A stretch of 64,000 nucleotides of DNA. Source: Ecdyonurus torrentis. Taxonomy: Eukaryota; Arthropoda; Insecta; Ephemeroptera; Heptageniidae. Shown here piece by piece: positions 23,459-32,323 of this stretch (positions are counted from its first letter, which is position 1; the number at the start of each line of letters is the position of its first letter). The notes below the pieces were generated by a model. That model had not been told where the DNA came from and did not search any database. It saw only the letters and a program-made list of their open reading frames with translations. The stretch covers positions 17,018,781 to 17,082,780 of the forward strand of contig OX439137.1 in assembly GCA_949318235.1 (NCBI GenBank). Reading direction: 5' to 3'. A program made the position numbers and the translations under genes.

Positions 23459-24598
23459 AAGAAACATCAGTTAAGCTTGTAATTGTCCTTGTCATGTACA
23501 TGCGTAGTACATTGCACATGACAGTGACAGTGAACACTTGACAGTACAAAACATGTATCGGCCATGTCATGGACAAACCTCATATGCTAAAGTTATGGCT
23601 ACACGTAGGTTTGCCCTTGGCATGGACGATATATCCCAACATGACATATTACTACAGACGACATGTTTCAAAGTTATGTAGTGAGATAACGTATTGACGT
23701 TGTGATTACAGCACGCCAACGAGGACGTAGAGAAGATGATCCTTGGTAACAAATGTGACATGGAGGACAAGAGAGCTGTCAGCAAGGAGCGAGGGGAGGC
23801 CGTAAGTCTTGCCTTTATAAACCTGATTATCATTGTGAGCGTGTGTGTGAGCGTTTTTGTGCTAAACATGTAGAACACGTTTGTCTAATATGCTAACATA
23901 GCTAAATATCAACGTTGATTTGACCTCAGTCTTTGATTTATAATTTATTTTACATTTACAAGCAGGCACTGTGACGTCACAGCTCGCCTGATCCACACAA
24001 GAGCAAAACAAGCGAGCTGTGACGTCAGTGTCTGTGTTGTTATGAATGTAAAATCAATGACTTAATATTACTAATCAAGCTGTATGTACAGTATTGTATT
24101 AGGTAGGTTAGGATATTGGACATGGGTTTTGAAGTTGTGAAAAATTATAACTTACAATAAGCATTTGCATCACGTTACATCAATTTTCATTCAAATTTGT
24201 TACGTAGTTGATTAAGTGATAAACTTTAACAGTCTGCCAGACTCTCTGTTTCTAAAATATTAGATTTGTGATGACTTTTTTTTATGGGTATTGAGGGAGG
24301 TGGGGAGGGCATTCAAAATAATAATAATTTGTGATACCTGTGTGAGCTCAGTGCAGTAGTTTTCTCACAAACAACAGTCCTGCTTACTTGGTTGTTCAAT
24401 TTTCAGATCGCCAGAGAACATAGTATTCGCTTCATGGAGACGTCCGCCAAGGCCAATATCAACATAGAGCGAGCGTTCAACGAGCTTGCGTCCGCTATAT
24501 TGGACAAGACAGCGGGCAGAGACACTCAGGAGCCAGCGGACAAAGTTCAGGTGGACAAGAGAAACGCAGAGAAGAGCGCCGTCAGTCGGTGTTGTTAA
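18586..24598 (+). CDS. RAB10: Ras-related small GTPase Rab10, five coding exons
   Basis: Coding exons are 18586-18712, 19801-19861, 22961-23099, 23712-23801 and 24407-24598 (609 nt, 202 residues). All introns are GT..AG and phases agree. Residues 16-23 GDSGVGKT form the P-loop with T23. TIGIDF (41-46) is switch I, WDTAGQE (63-69) carries Q68, NKCD is 122-125 and ETSAK 150-154. T73, the site LRRK2 phosphorylates in mammalian Rab10, is present. The protein ends in CC for double geranylgeranylation. [20 protein letters not shown] and the [20 protein letters not shown] stretch separate it from Rab8 (FRTITTAYY). Rab10 drives exocytic, basolateral and endosomal-recycling vesicle traffic and ER tubule dynamics on cytosolic membrane faces. 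The hypervariable tail is a little longer than in vertebrates. Introns are loaded with MITEs and simple repeats. Confidence 0.97.
19385..19737 (+). repeat. Dispersed repeat family N, copy in Rab10 intron 1
   Basis: Blocks CAGATGGCTTGTATCTCAAA, CCATCAGATAAGAGAGAAAA and ATTTAAAATCTAGCATGGTG recur at 22262-22592 (inverted), 45080-45280, 60033-60372 and 62403-62672. One end is TTAAGGYGGGAAA-like. No coding capacity. Confidence 0.8.
20147..20365. mobile_element. Foldback MITE in Rab10 intron 2 (family L)
   Basis: AAAAACGATCCCTTAATGAT and TTCGCCGCAACAGTG face diverged complements near 20315-20360. The centre is a tight hairpin, GTCTGTGTGTGAATTTTAAA against its mirror. A half copy lies at 53352-53458. 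Confidence 0.75.
21485..21680. mobile_element. Foldback MITE family M in Rab10 intron 2
   Basis: AATAATCAAAGAAAATGATA, CAACAGGCGTCTTA and CACAGCTTACACAAATTTTC lie in mirrored order about a centre near 21580. A relative is at 51710-51940. A short frame through it is a by-product. Confidence 0.7.
21915..22075 (+). repeat. GC-rich tandem repeat in Rab10 intron 2
   Basis: Four diverged copies of CGGGTCCGCGGAGCCGGGT occur about every 50 bp, separated by poly-T/A stretches. They are sharply GC-rich in AT-rich surroundings. Confidence 0.75.
22262..22592 (-). repeat. Dispersed repeat family N, inverted copy in Rab10 intron 2
   Basis: Reverse orientation relative to 19385-19737, starting TTAAGGCGGGAAATCAGC. 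A G-run (22131-22142) precedes it. Confidence 0.8.
23104..23455 (+). repeat. Polypyrimidine (CT)n / CACCCACTCT tract in Rab10 intron 3
   Basis: Some 350 bp of almost pure pyrimidine on the sense strand begins within ten bases of the exon 3 donor (GT at 23100). It ends in an uninterrupted (CT)n run of about 55 bp. Open frames through it encode only Ser/Leu/His/Pro low-complexity sequence and are not genes. Confidence 0.95.
23870..24175. mobile_element. MITE family H, diverged copy in Rab10 intron 4
   Basis: GTAGAACACG, ATCAACGTTGATTTG and mirrored GTGACGTCACAGCTCGCCTG / GCGAGCTGTGACGTCAGTG. TGACGTCA lies at 23972 and 24020. Its full-length relatives are at 45279 and 62679. Confidence 0.75.
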
Positions 24599-24745
24599 GT
24601 TACGTAGTGACACTTTGACGTCATGTTGGCTCAGTTTTACATCACATCTTACGTTACCATACTTTACGTTACGTTAGGACCAACCAAAACTACAACAACA
24701 ACAAAATAATTGACAGAGTAATACAGTATGTTGAAAATTAATATT

Positions 24746-24751
24746 AATAAA
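24746..24751 (+). terminator. Candidate polyadenylation signal of Rab10 (AATAAA)
   Basis: First canonical hexamer after the stop codon, 148 bp downstream. A T-rich stretch follows within 50 bp. Confidence 0.5.
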
Positions 24752-24759
24752 GAATTCTA

Positions 24760-25585
24760 AAAGAAAAAATTGAGCACATATTAAAAAAAAAAAAATGTTT
24801 AGTTGACAAAAGCTAACAAACCCAATTAGCTAATTATCCACTTAATTAATTGTGACTTGGTCTCAAAATATTGAAACATTTGATTTGTTCAAGTGAACAT
24901 GCTTGCATCTCTACCTACTATCTTTTAATTATTTAACATTTTATATTTTACATTTTCTAAGCGATTTTTCACTGACTTACACGCAATTTTTTCATATTTT
25001 TGTTATCACTGGAAGAATTTGTAACTTTATTCTTGCAGTTACGATGAGGTAGTCATTACCAGGGGGTGGGGGAACTGGGAAGGACTAGATGCTGTGACGT
25101 GGCACGTATAGTTAACTGCAATGTTAAGTATATGGGCACAACGTCACAACAGCGTAGCCTGGGGCAATACAGTATATTGATATCAATATCTTAGCCAAGT
25201 CAAAGCTCTGCCAAGCAAATTGATCACAAAATATCAAAATAAAGAAAGCAAAAACTCAATGTTTTTTTTTTAATATTATTATTATTTTTATTTTTATTAT
25301 TAGGCTATTATTTATAATTTATTGTTGTTGTTGTTGTTCGTTGGACCTAAATATTGTGTGTAATGTTCGTTTGTTTTCCTTGGTTTACTGCAATCATGTG
25401 TGGGGATTGAAGTTTGAATATAACTGATAAATACATACAGTAAGTTTGACTTCCAAACATACTTACATTTCACATTTTTATTTTCTACAAATTAACTTCA
25501 CAAAAATAACGTATTTGTCATAATTCAAATTTCAATCACATTTTTGTCTAAACCAAGATTTTAATACGTTTGTTTACTTTACTCC
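24760..25585. other. Intergenic, no gene seen
   Basis: AT-rich sequence with a (TTG)n stretch near 25323. No inverted ends or frame that I can support. Confidence 0.4.
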
Positions 25586-25588
25586 TCC

Positions 25589-25698
25589 GTAACCATGGCA
25601 ACGCTATGTTTCCATAATTACGCTACGTTACCATGGCAAGGCTACGTTACCACAGCAACACTACATAACCATAGCAACGCTACATTATCATAGTTAAC
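25589..25698 (+). repeat. ~20-bp minisatellite matching RFX X-box motifs
   Basis: GTAACCATGGCAAC (25589) fits the RFX X-box pattern GTHNYYATRRNAAC exactly. Variants follow at 25627 (GTTACCATGGCAAG), 25646 (GTTACCACAGCAAC), 25665 (ATAACCATAGCAAC) and about 25684, spaced 19-20 bp apart with GCTAC linkers. It may be only a minisatellite. Confidence 0.6.
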
Positions 25699-25822
25699 GT
25701 AGCGTTTTTATAAACAAATAAACACCATGCTCAGTAAATTTAAATAATTATTAATTATTGAAATATTAAAAAATGAATAATATTACAAAATAAATGTTAT
25801 ATCATTTTGATGTATTTAAGTA

Positions 25823-25905
25823 AGTGTAAACAAACGTAATGCAAAACAAGGTATAATTGTGCGCGTGCAAACAAACGTAATGTAAAGCCAGGTAAAGTTG
25901 TGCCA
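25823..25905 (+). repeat. 41-bp direct duplication with forkhead-like motif
   Basis: GTAAACAAACGTAATGCAAA (25826) is repeated as GCAAACAAACGTAATGTAAA (about 25867), each followed by an AGGTAWARTTGTGC block. Confidence 0.6.
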
Positions 25906-26001
25906 CAAGATGCAAAGATCATCTTTTATTACACAATTACATTTGCCCAAAGAAAACAACAACACCATTTAAATCTCCTTTTTTAAGGGGGAAAATAGGG
26001 G

Positions 26002-26035
<34 letters not shown>

Positions 26036-26189
26036 TTATGCCTTAAAAGTGAAATTAAATTTGAGTTTTTTAACATAAATCATTTTTACAGAAAAAAATT
26101 ACATTAAATTAGTACCACATAAAACTAGTACCCATATGCATAATTTAAAAATTAATGTTTTGTTTTTTTAATAGACAACTTTGCAAATT

Positions 26190-26345
26190 AAATTTTCATT
26201 GTGTTCATAGTAAAAAATTTGTAACAATGAAAAAATTTAATTCATAAGTGGTCCATTGCTAGCTTATATATTTTTTTTATAATAAAACCAGCTATGTAAA
26301 AATTAAAATGCTTGAAATTAAAACTTAGAGAATTTTTCTGTAACA
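26190..26345 (+). repeat. Dispersed repeat P, copy 1
   Basis: TTTTTAATAGACAACTTTG and TTAAATTTTCATTGTGT recur at 28850-29045 with the same order of downstream blocks (AATAAAACCARCT, TAGAGAAWTTTTCT). Confidence 0.65.
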
Positions 26346-26450
26346 GTTTTTTGTAAGAAAACTCAAATTTAAGACTTTTCCTAGATAGTGACAAGTGCTA
26401 TATGCAGAGATATTTGTAGGCAGATATATACATGCTTCATTATTTGTCAA

Positions 26451-26841
26451 GTTAGCAGCTTCAGTAGCCAGTGCAATGTAATCCTGGTGACAAGCTGATT
26501 ACATTGTACTGGCTACTGAAGCTGCTAACATCAATCAATATTGATTTGTATACAAGTTAACAGCTTCAGTAGCCAGTGCAATGTAATCCTGGTGACAAGC
26601 TGATTACATTGAACTGGCAACTGAAGCTGCTACCATCAATCAATATTGATTTGTATACAAGTTAGCAGCTTCAGTAGCCAGTGCAATGTAATCCTGGTGA
26701 CAAGCTGATTACATTGTACTGGCTACTGAAGCTGCTAACATCAATCAATATTGATTTGTATACAAGTTAGCAGCTTCAGTAGCCAGTGCAATGTAATCCT
26801 GGTGACGAGCTGGTTACATTGCACTGGCTACTGAAGCTGCT
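26451..26841 (+). repeat. Palindromic 104-bp satellite, array 1 (four units)
   Basis: Each unit is a hairpin with 30-bp arms (AGCAGCTTCAGTAGCCAGTG continuing to AATGTAATC), a 13-nt loop CTGGTGACRAGCT, then a 31-bp linker. The linker holds two more perfect palindromes, AATCAATATTGATT and TTGTATACAA. Mispairs between arms are few (for example GTACTGG facing CCAGTGC). Confidence 0.95.
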
Positions 26842-27297
26842 AGTTATTATCTGCCTATATGTAGCTGTGCATACAGCTCTAAAATTCACTTGACTTTGAC
26901 AAATGAAATGTTGTGTGTTTTGTGTTGGGGGGGATTACGGTGCTAGATAAAAATATATGAGGAAATACGAAAAAAAAAAAATTTAAAAGAAAAGTTTGGA
27001 GTGTTTTTTTGTGGAAAGTGAGAAGGTGAATTTGTTTTAATTAACGGACAATTAAAGATTGAAGCAAATTTGTGATTGCAAACACAAAGTTCACCTAGCA
27101 AGGTGGATCCAAGAACTATGATGAACTGATGTGAAAAATTATAATAATAATAAATATGCTTTAATAAGCTATAATAATAATATGCAAATAATATTAATTA
27201 ATATATATGCAAATAAAATCACCCTTTGTAATGTGAGAAATATGTGCTGTAATATCTATCAAGCTTTTTGTGTCTTTTTAGGGGAAGTATTGACTCT

Positions 27298-27328
<31 letters not shown>

Positions 27329-27386
27329 CTATAATGTTTTAAAAAAGTGGTTATTTTAGTTTTCTAAGTAAAATTTAAAGCTCTAA

Positions 27387-27417
<31 letters not shown>

Positions 27418-27467
27418 CAAAATTTGTTAATAGTTTTCCTGTTTAAAGATTTTTGGGATCTAAAAAC

Positions 27468-27515
<48 letters not shown>

Positions 27516-27570
27516 ACTTGGTAATAATTTGTTAGTTAAAAAATTTTAGGGGTCTAAAAACTTTGTTTTT
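27298..27570 (+). repeat. Tandem poly-T-bearing repeat (about 80-90 bp period)
   Basis: Three T-runs (about 27302, 27391, 27471), each preceded by CTCTAAAAAC or GATCTAAAAACAG-like sequence and separated by AATTTGTTAATAG-like blocks. Confidence 0.65.
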
Positions 27571-27766
27571 ATTATTATTACCTATAATATAAAAAAAGAG
27601 AACCAATACATAAAAAAGTACACACAAAAATCAATAAATACGCTTTTAAGTTTTGTTCTGCCTCAAATCATTATTAAAATAAAACATTAATTTTTAAATA
27701 TTTGTTGCTTTTTATATATGTGCCAACTTACCCTTGTTATGTTAGTTATTTTATATACATCAAAAT

Positions 27767-28385
27767 TTACTTGTCAACTTCACTGGCAAGGCTCATCATC
27801 AGTTTTATCTTAATTTTGTTTTGCTATAGCTACGGCTTACAATGTTAAATTTTAAATTTCTCACTTCAGAATTATTAAAACATGTTAAATTTTACATCAT
27901 CGTAAAGTAAAAACCTAAGTCACAAAGTATTTAGGACGTGAACAAGCCCCAGTGAAAGAAACCAGATGAAAACTGTACTCAAAAAACTGTGCTCAAAAAG
28001 TTGACTCCAAATGAAAGTCTGGGTTTCAACATAAATTTCAGTTTCTGAAATCTGAATTTTTAAAACATGGATTAAAATGACAATTTATTGTCATGTCTGA
28101 AAGGTCAACAAAAAGAAACTTAAATTTGTGTTAGAACCCAGCCCCTCATTTGGAGTCAACTTTGAGCACATTTTACACCTTGTCTCTTTCACTAGGGCTT
28201 GTTCACGTCCAAAATACTTTGTGAGTTAGGTTTTTACTTTACGACGATGTCTGATTTAACATGTTTTTACAAAATTCTGAAGTGAGAAATTCAAATTTTT
28301 AAAATGGTAAATTTAGCATGTTAAGCCCTACTAGGCCAAAATTAACATAAAACTAACGACGAGCCTTGCCAGTGATCAACCTAAT
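27767..28385. mobile_element. 619-bp foldback element O
   Basis: Outer blocks CACTGGCAAGGCTCATC / GACGAGCCTTGCCAGTG and inner blocks AAAAGTTGACTCCAAATGA / CATTTGGAGTCAACTTTGA, GACGTGAACAAGCCC / GGGCTTGTTCACGTCC are mirrored about a centre near 28078. Confidence 0.85.
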
Positions 28386-28849
28386 TATGTCTAATAGGGG
28401 GTACTGATGTTGGTTACATTGCCCCATAAGAAAGCATGCTAAATAAATTCAGTTAAAAGAATGGTAATTTTTTATATGAAGAAGAAAATTTCCAAACCAA
28501 TATTTCGACGTGATAATTTATATTTTCAGTTTTGACTACATGTATTGGTCCAATGTAATTAAGGCACAAATTAAATCTATGACAAATTTGACTTTATATT
28601 GACCCAGAGGTCAGTTGTAGGTCACGTCAAAATAATAACAATTAAGAATGCAATATTTCTATCTTGAGTGAGAAAATGAATTATTGGTCTTTATTTAATA
28701 ATTTTGCAGTAAGTAATGTCAAAAATACTTTGGCCATTCTTTTTAATTAAATATTAGATGTACACTTGCTGCTGCAAAAAAAATGGGGGAAAATTGAAGT
28801 TATTTTAAGCTTTTCAAAAATTAATCTTTCATTTTAATTATTATATTTT

Positions 28850-29045
28850 TAATAGACAACTTTGGAAGTTAAATTTTCATTGTGTGCATAGTACTATATT
28901 TGTAACAATGGAAAATTTAAATCGTAAAATGTTTTTGTTTTTTAATAAATTTTAATAACATTTTTTTTTTATTATTATTATTTTTTTTAATAAAACCAAC
29001 TTTGTAAAAAAGAAAGGTTTAAATGCAAAAGCTAGAGAAATTTTC
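28850..29045 (+). repeat. Dispersed repeat P, copy 2
   Basis: Matches 26190-26345. It runs straight into the (GT)n tract. Confidence 0.65.
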
Positions 29046-29047
29046 TC

Positions 29048-29048
<1 letters not shown>

Positions 29049-29120
<72 letters not shown>
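29049..29120 (+). repeat. (GT)n microsatellite
   Basis: About 36 uninterrupted GT units. Confidence 0.98.
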
Positions 29121-29125
<5 letters not shown>

Positions 29126-29865
29126 AAATTTAATTAAAAAGAATGTCATCATGAGTATTTGCAATATAAAATAAACGACACACGTTGTGTGCAATAACAA
29201 ATGTCACAAAGTCAATGTGATCTTTTTATCAACAAAATACAGAAAAAAATGTAAAAAAAAATATATATTATAAATTTATAATAAATTTTAAGAAGAATAT
29301 TTAAATAAATACATAAATCAATTTTTTAAACTTTTTTTTTTCTTTTTTACTTTTTAAGTTATATAAAAAATTATTATAAAATAAATAAAAAAAATTTTAA
29401 ATTTTAAATAAAATAATTGAATTTTAATTTAGAATCTCGCTTTTACCTTTTTTTTTGTTTTTTTGCTGAATAATTTAAATTTAAATCAATACATAAAAAA
29501 GCAATAAATTGAAAAGTTCTGTTATTTTATTTGTTAATTAAAATGTTAATTGACAAAGTGAGGCAAAAATATTGGCCATTATGTTATGATGCTTATAATT
29601 TAAATATTTGTAAAGATTTTTTTCTCTCCAATATCAGCTGATTGTGGCTTAATTGTCAAAATTTTAAATTTAATTTGAACTGCATATTTTGTTAAGTCCT
29701 TGTCACATGTTGCAATATTTTCTTTTATCTTGAAGCTGTGAATTATAAGTCTTATTTTTCAAACAATAAATATCCACATGACATCAATTTGCCTGGTATC
29801 ACAGCTTTATATTGTGCTGCATGTCTGTACTATCACTTTAGAAATCAATATTGATTGTTGATTGA
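29121..29865. other. Intergenic AT-rich, no gene seen
   Basis: Dominated by A/T runs. I see no inverted ends or plausible frame. Confidence 0.4.
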
Positions 29866-29869
29866 TTGA

Positions 29870-30150
29870 TGTTGGCAGCTTCATTAGCCAGTGCAATGTA
29901 ATCAGCTCGTCACCAGGATTACATTGCACTGGCTACTGAAGCTGCTAACTTGTATACAAATCAATATTGATTGATGTTAGCAGCTTCAGTAGCCAGTGCA
30001 ATGTAATCAGCTCGTCACCAGGATTACATTGCACTGGCTACTGAAGCTGCTAACCTGCATACAAATCAATATTGATTGATGTTAACAGCTTTAGTTTCTA
30101 GTGCAATGTAATCCTGGTGACGAGCTGAGTACATTGAACTGGCTACTAAA
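29870..30150 (-). repeat. Palindromic satellite, array 2 (three units)
   Basis: Loop reads AGCTCGTCACCAG, so the first two units are reversed relative to array 1. The third unit (30083-30148) is in the other orientation and decayed in its outer arm. Confidence 0.9.
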
Positions 30151-30171
30151 AAACATTAAAATTAAAAATCA

Positions 30172-30228
30172 ATAAATATTAGTGCTAGTATACACATAGG
30201 CTATGTGTATACTAGCACTAATATTTAT
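30172..30228. repeat. Perfect 28-bp-arm palindrome
   Basis: Arms 30172-30199 and 30201-30228 are exact reverse complements around a single G at 30200. The arm begins ATAAATATTAGTGCTAGTAT. It follows the decayed end of satellite array 2. Confidence 0.97.
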
Positions 30229-30780
30229 CACAAAGGCAAGCAACATTGAGGGAGAGACAATTAAGGGACAATATGGTAAAGATATACTACAGTAGCCTGA
30301 CCTACTGACCCCCAGATTAACATTGCAGTATAGGAAATACAAAACATAAACCATTGAGATACAAATGACAAAATATTGCAATGTGTGCGTAAGGTCCGCC
30401 ATTCTTTGATGTCTTGAGATATCTGATTTCTATTTTCTGCTGTGTAAATGTGAACGCTTTGTAAAAAATTATTTTTAGTTAATCATTTTTATTTTATTTT
30501 TCTGCACCTCCGCTAAAAAAAAAACTACTATATATTTTTTCTCTCGATTTATTTGGTTTAAATATCAATAAATAAATAACTTGCTTAATTGACTATTTTA
30601 TATTATAATATTATGTATAAATTTGTATTTAATTATTTGTCATAAGTTTTATGGCTGTAAAATAAAAAAAATACCATATCTGATAAAAAAGCACATGAAA
30701 ATAAATTTGTTGGATAAAAAAATTATAATGATTTCTTTTTTATCATGTATGTAAACGACCTATAACCCAATAAAGCCTTG
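30229..30780. other. Intergenic, no gene seen
   Basis: Unique-looking AT-rich sequence. A frame on the minus strand here overlaps the palindrome and shows no recognisable protein features. Confidence 0.4.
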
Positions 30781-30781
30781 T

Positions 30782-31101
30782 GCTATAGGGTGTGTGCGCA
30801 TGACGTCATTCTGAGTGCTTTTCAATGCTCTTCTTGAGCAATTAATAACATTGCTCAGCATAGGACAATCCTAGTTTTTGGCTATTTTCTTTGGCATTTT
30901 TTTTCCCGTCATTATTAATGTTTCTTGCATAAGTACTTGAGGTACTAATTCAACCTGTTAACAGCATCAATGCTCTCAAAAATATTGCGAAGTATTTTTA
31001 AACTGGCAAAATGAGTTATTCTCCTATACTGACCTAGGTTATTTAGTGCTCACTTTTTATGGCATCAACTGTAACATGAATGAAACCATACCTTATAGAG
31101 A
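30782..31101. mobile_element. MITE family E copy
   Basis: CTATAGGGTGTGTGCGCATG at the left with TGACGTCA (30801). Family blocks are GCTCAGCATAGGACAA, GCATCAATGCTCTCAAAAAT and a decayed right end CCATACCTTATAG. Confidence 0.75.
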
Positions 31102-32185
31102 GCCGTAGTAGTTGTATAATTTATATATTTGATTAACAACTAAATGCTATATGCACTAAATAACATGGGTCGCAAATTAAGCAAAAATACTAAGCAATAT
31201 TTTTGAGAGCATTAATACCTTGAATTTCAATCATGTGACAAATAATAATAATAACAATAATAAAAAACTGCATGCCGAGTTTTCAAAGAAATAGCAAAAA
31301 GCAAAGTGTATATAATGGTTTAATTCATTGCTCCAGTCGAAGCGCATTCATTTTAACATAATGTGCATACCATGGATATATACAGGGTGTCTATAAGTCC
31401 TTGAGGGTGTTTAGGCGTTAATAAAACACATAAGGCTTAACATAAAATAAACTTTTTATACATGATATTAAAGCTCCGTTTTTTACAATTATGAAAATCA
31501 AAACAGTTTTAAAATCGAAAAATTAGTAAAGTAGCTACACGAAAAAAAAATGCAAAAAATGCGGTTTTGCCGGAATCGCCGCATCTTGACACGTCTGCAT
31601 CGTCAGAAATGAACCAAATAAAAATTCATAATTTTGGACTAAACTTTACATATTTTAAAAAGGTGAAATCTGCAAGCTAATCGTTGGAAAAATCATCGCT
31701 CATTTTACAAAATTTAAATTTTTTGTTTGTTTACAACAAGTGAACATCGAAATGTGATCAGCCAATCAGAAACGTTTAAAAACAACATGGCCGACAATTG
31801 TTGATAAAATAGATTTCACGTTCTTGTAACTGCAAAATTTACATATTTTGTAAAATATAAAGTGGATATAATACAATAACATATATAAATGAATAGTGAA
31901 ATACATATTTGAGGCTTATAAGTTACTTTTAAACGTAAGTGTTTTGTATTTCATGCTTATAAATAGTAAAGTTCTCCCATGATTTTGTGATCATCCAATC
32001 TTTTTGTCACTACTTTTGTCTTGCAAAATAATAAATTAACCATAAATAATAACCATATAAAAGTAGGCTTTATTGATTGCAATAAAGAAATATGTTTGTA
32101 TGTACTTGTAAAGCAAAGGGAATATGACCAAATTACGTCAAATTTAGGAGACTATCATAGATCAAGTTTTGAAGACAAAAACAAA
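31102..32185. other. Upstream of the ZAD zinc-finger gene; repeat fragments
   Basis: A short family E fragment (31140-31225) is followed at 31382 by TACAGGGTGTCTATAAGTCC, an end typical of IS630/Tc1-mariner-type elements with no matching partner found. The rest is unique-looking. Confidence 0.45.
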
Positions 32186-32262
32186 GTTTGTCCTTTGCTG
32201 AGCAAGCAATGTAATTCATTACTCCACTCCAGTATGACGCCACGTGCAAACACCCTATATAT
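32186..32262 (-). repeat. MITE family E fragment next to the zinc-finger gene
   Basis: TTTGTCCTTTGCTGAGCAAG to CAAACACCCTATATA is an E end. It stops about 60 bp before the start codon, so the gene's 5' UTR or promoter may include MITE sequence. Confidence 0.65.
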
Positions 32263-32323
32263 TGTAAATACAGTATAATGAAGTACACAATATTTGTAAT
32301 GTTATATATGTATAGGCTGCAGC

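Noticed and set aside
23019..23474. 151-codon open frame, Ser/Leu/Thr/His-rich
   Set aside because: It is Rab10 exon 3 read through the donor into a (CT)n/CACCCACTCT microsatellite. The spliced Rab10 reading explains the start.
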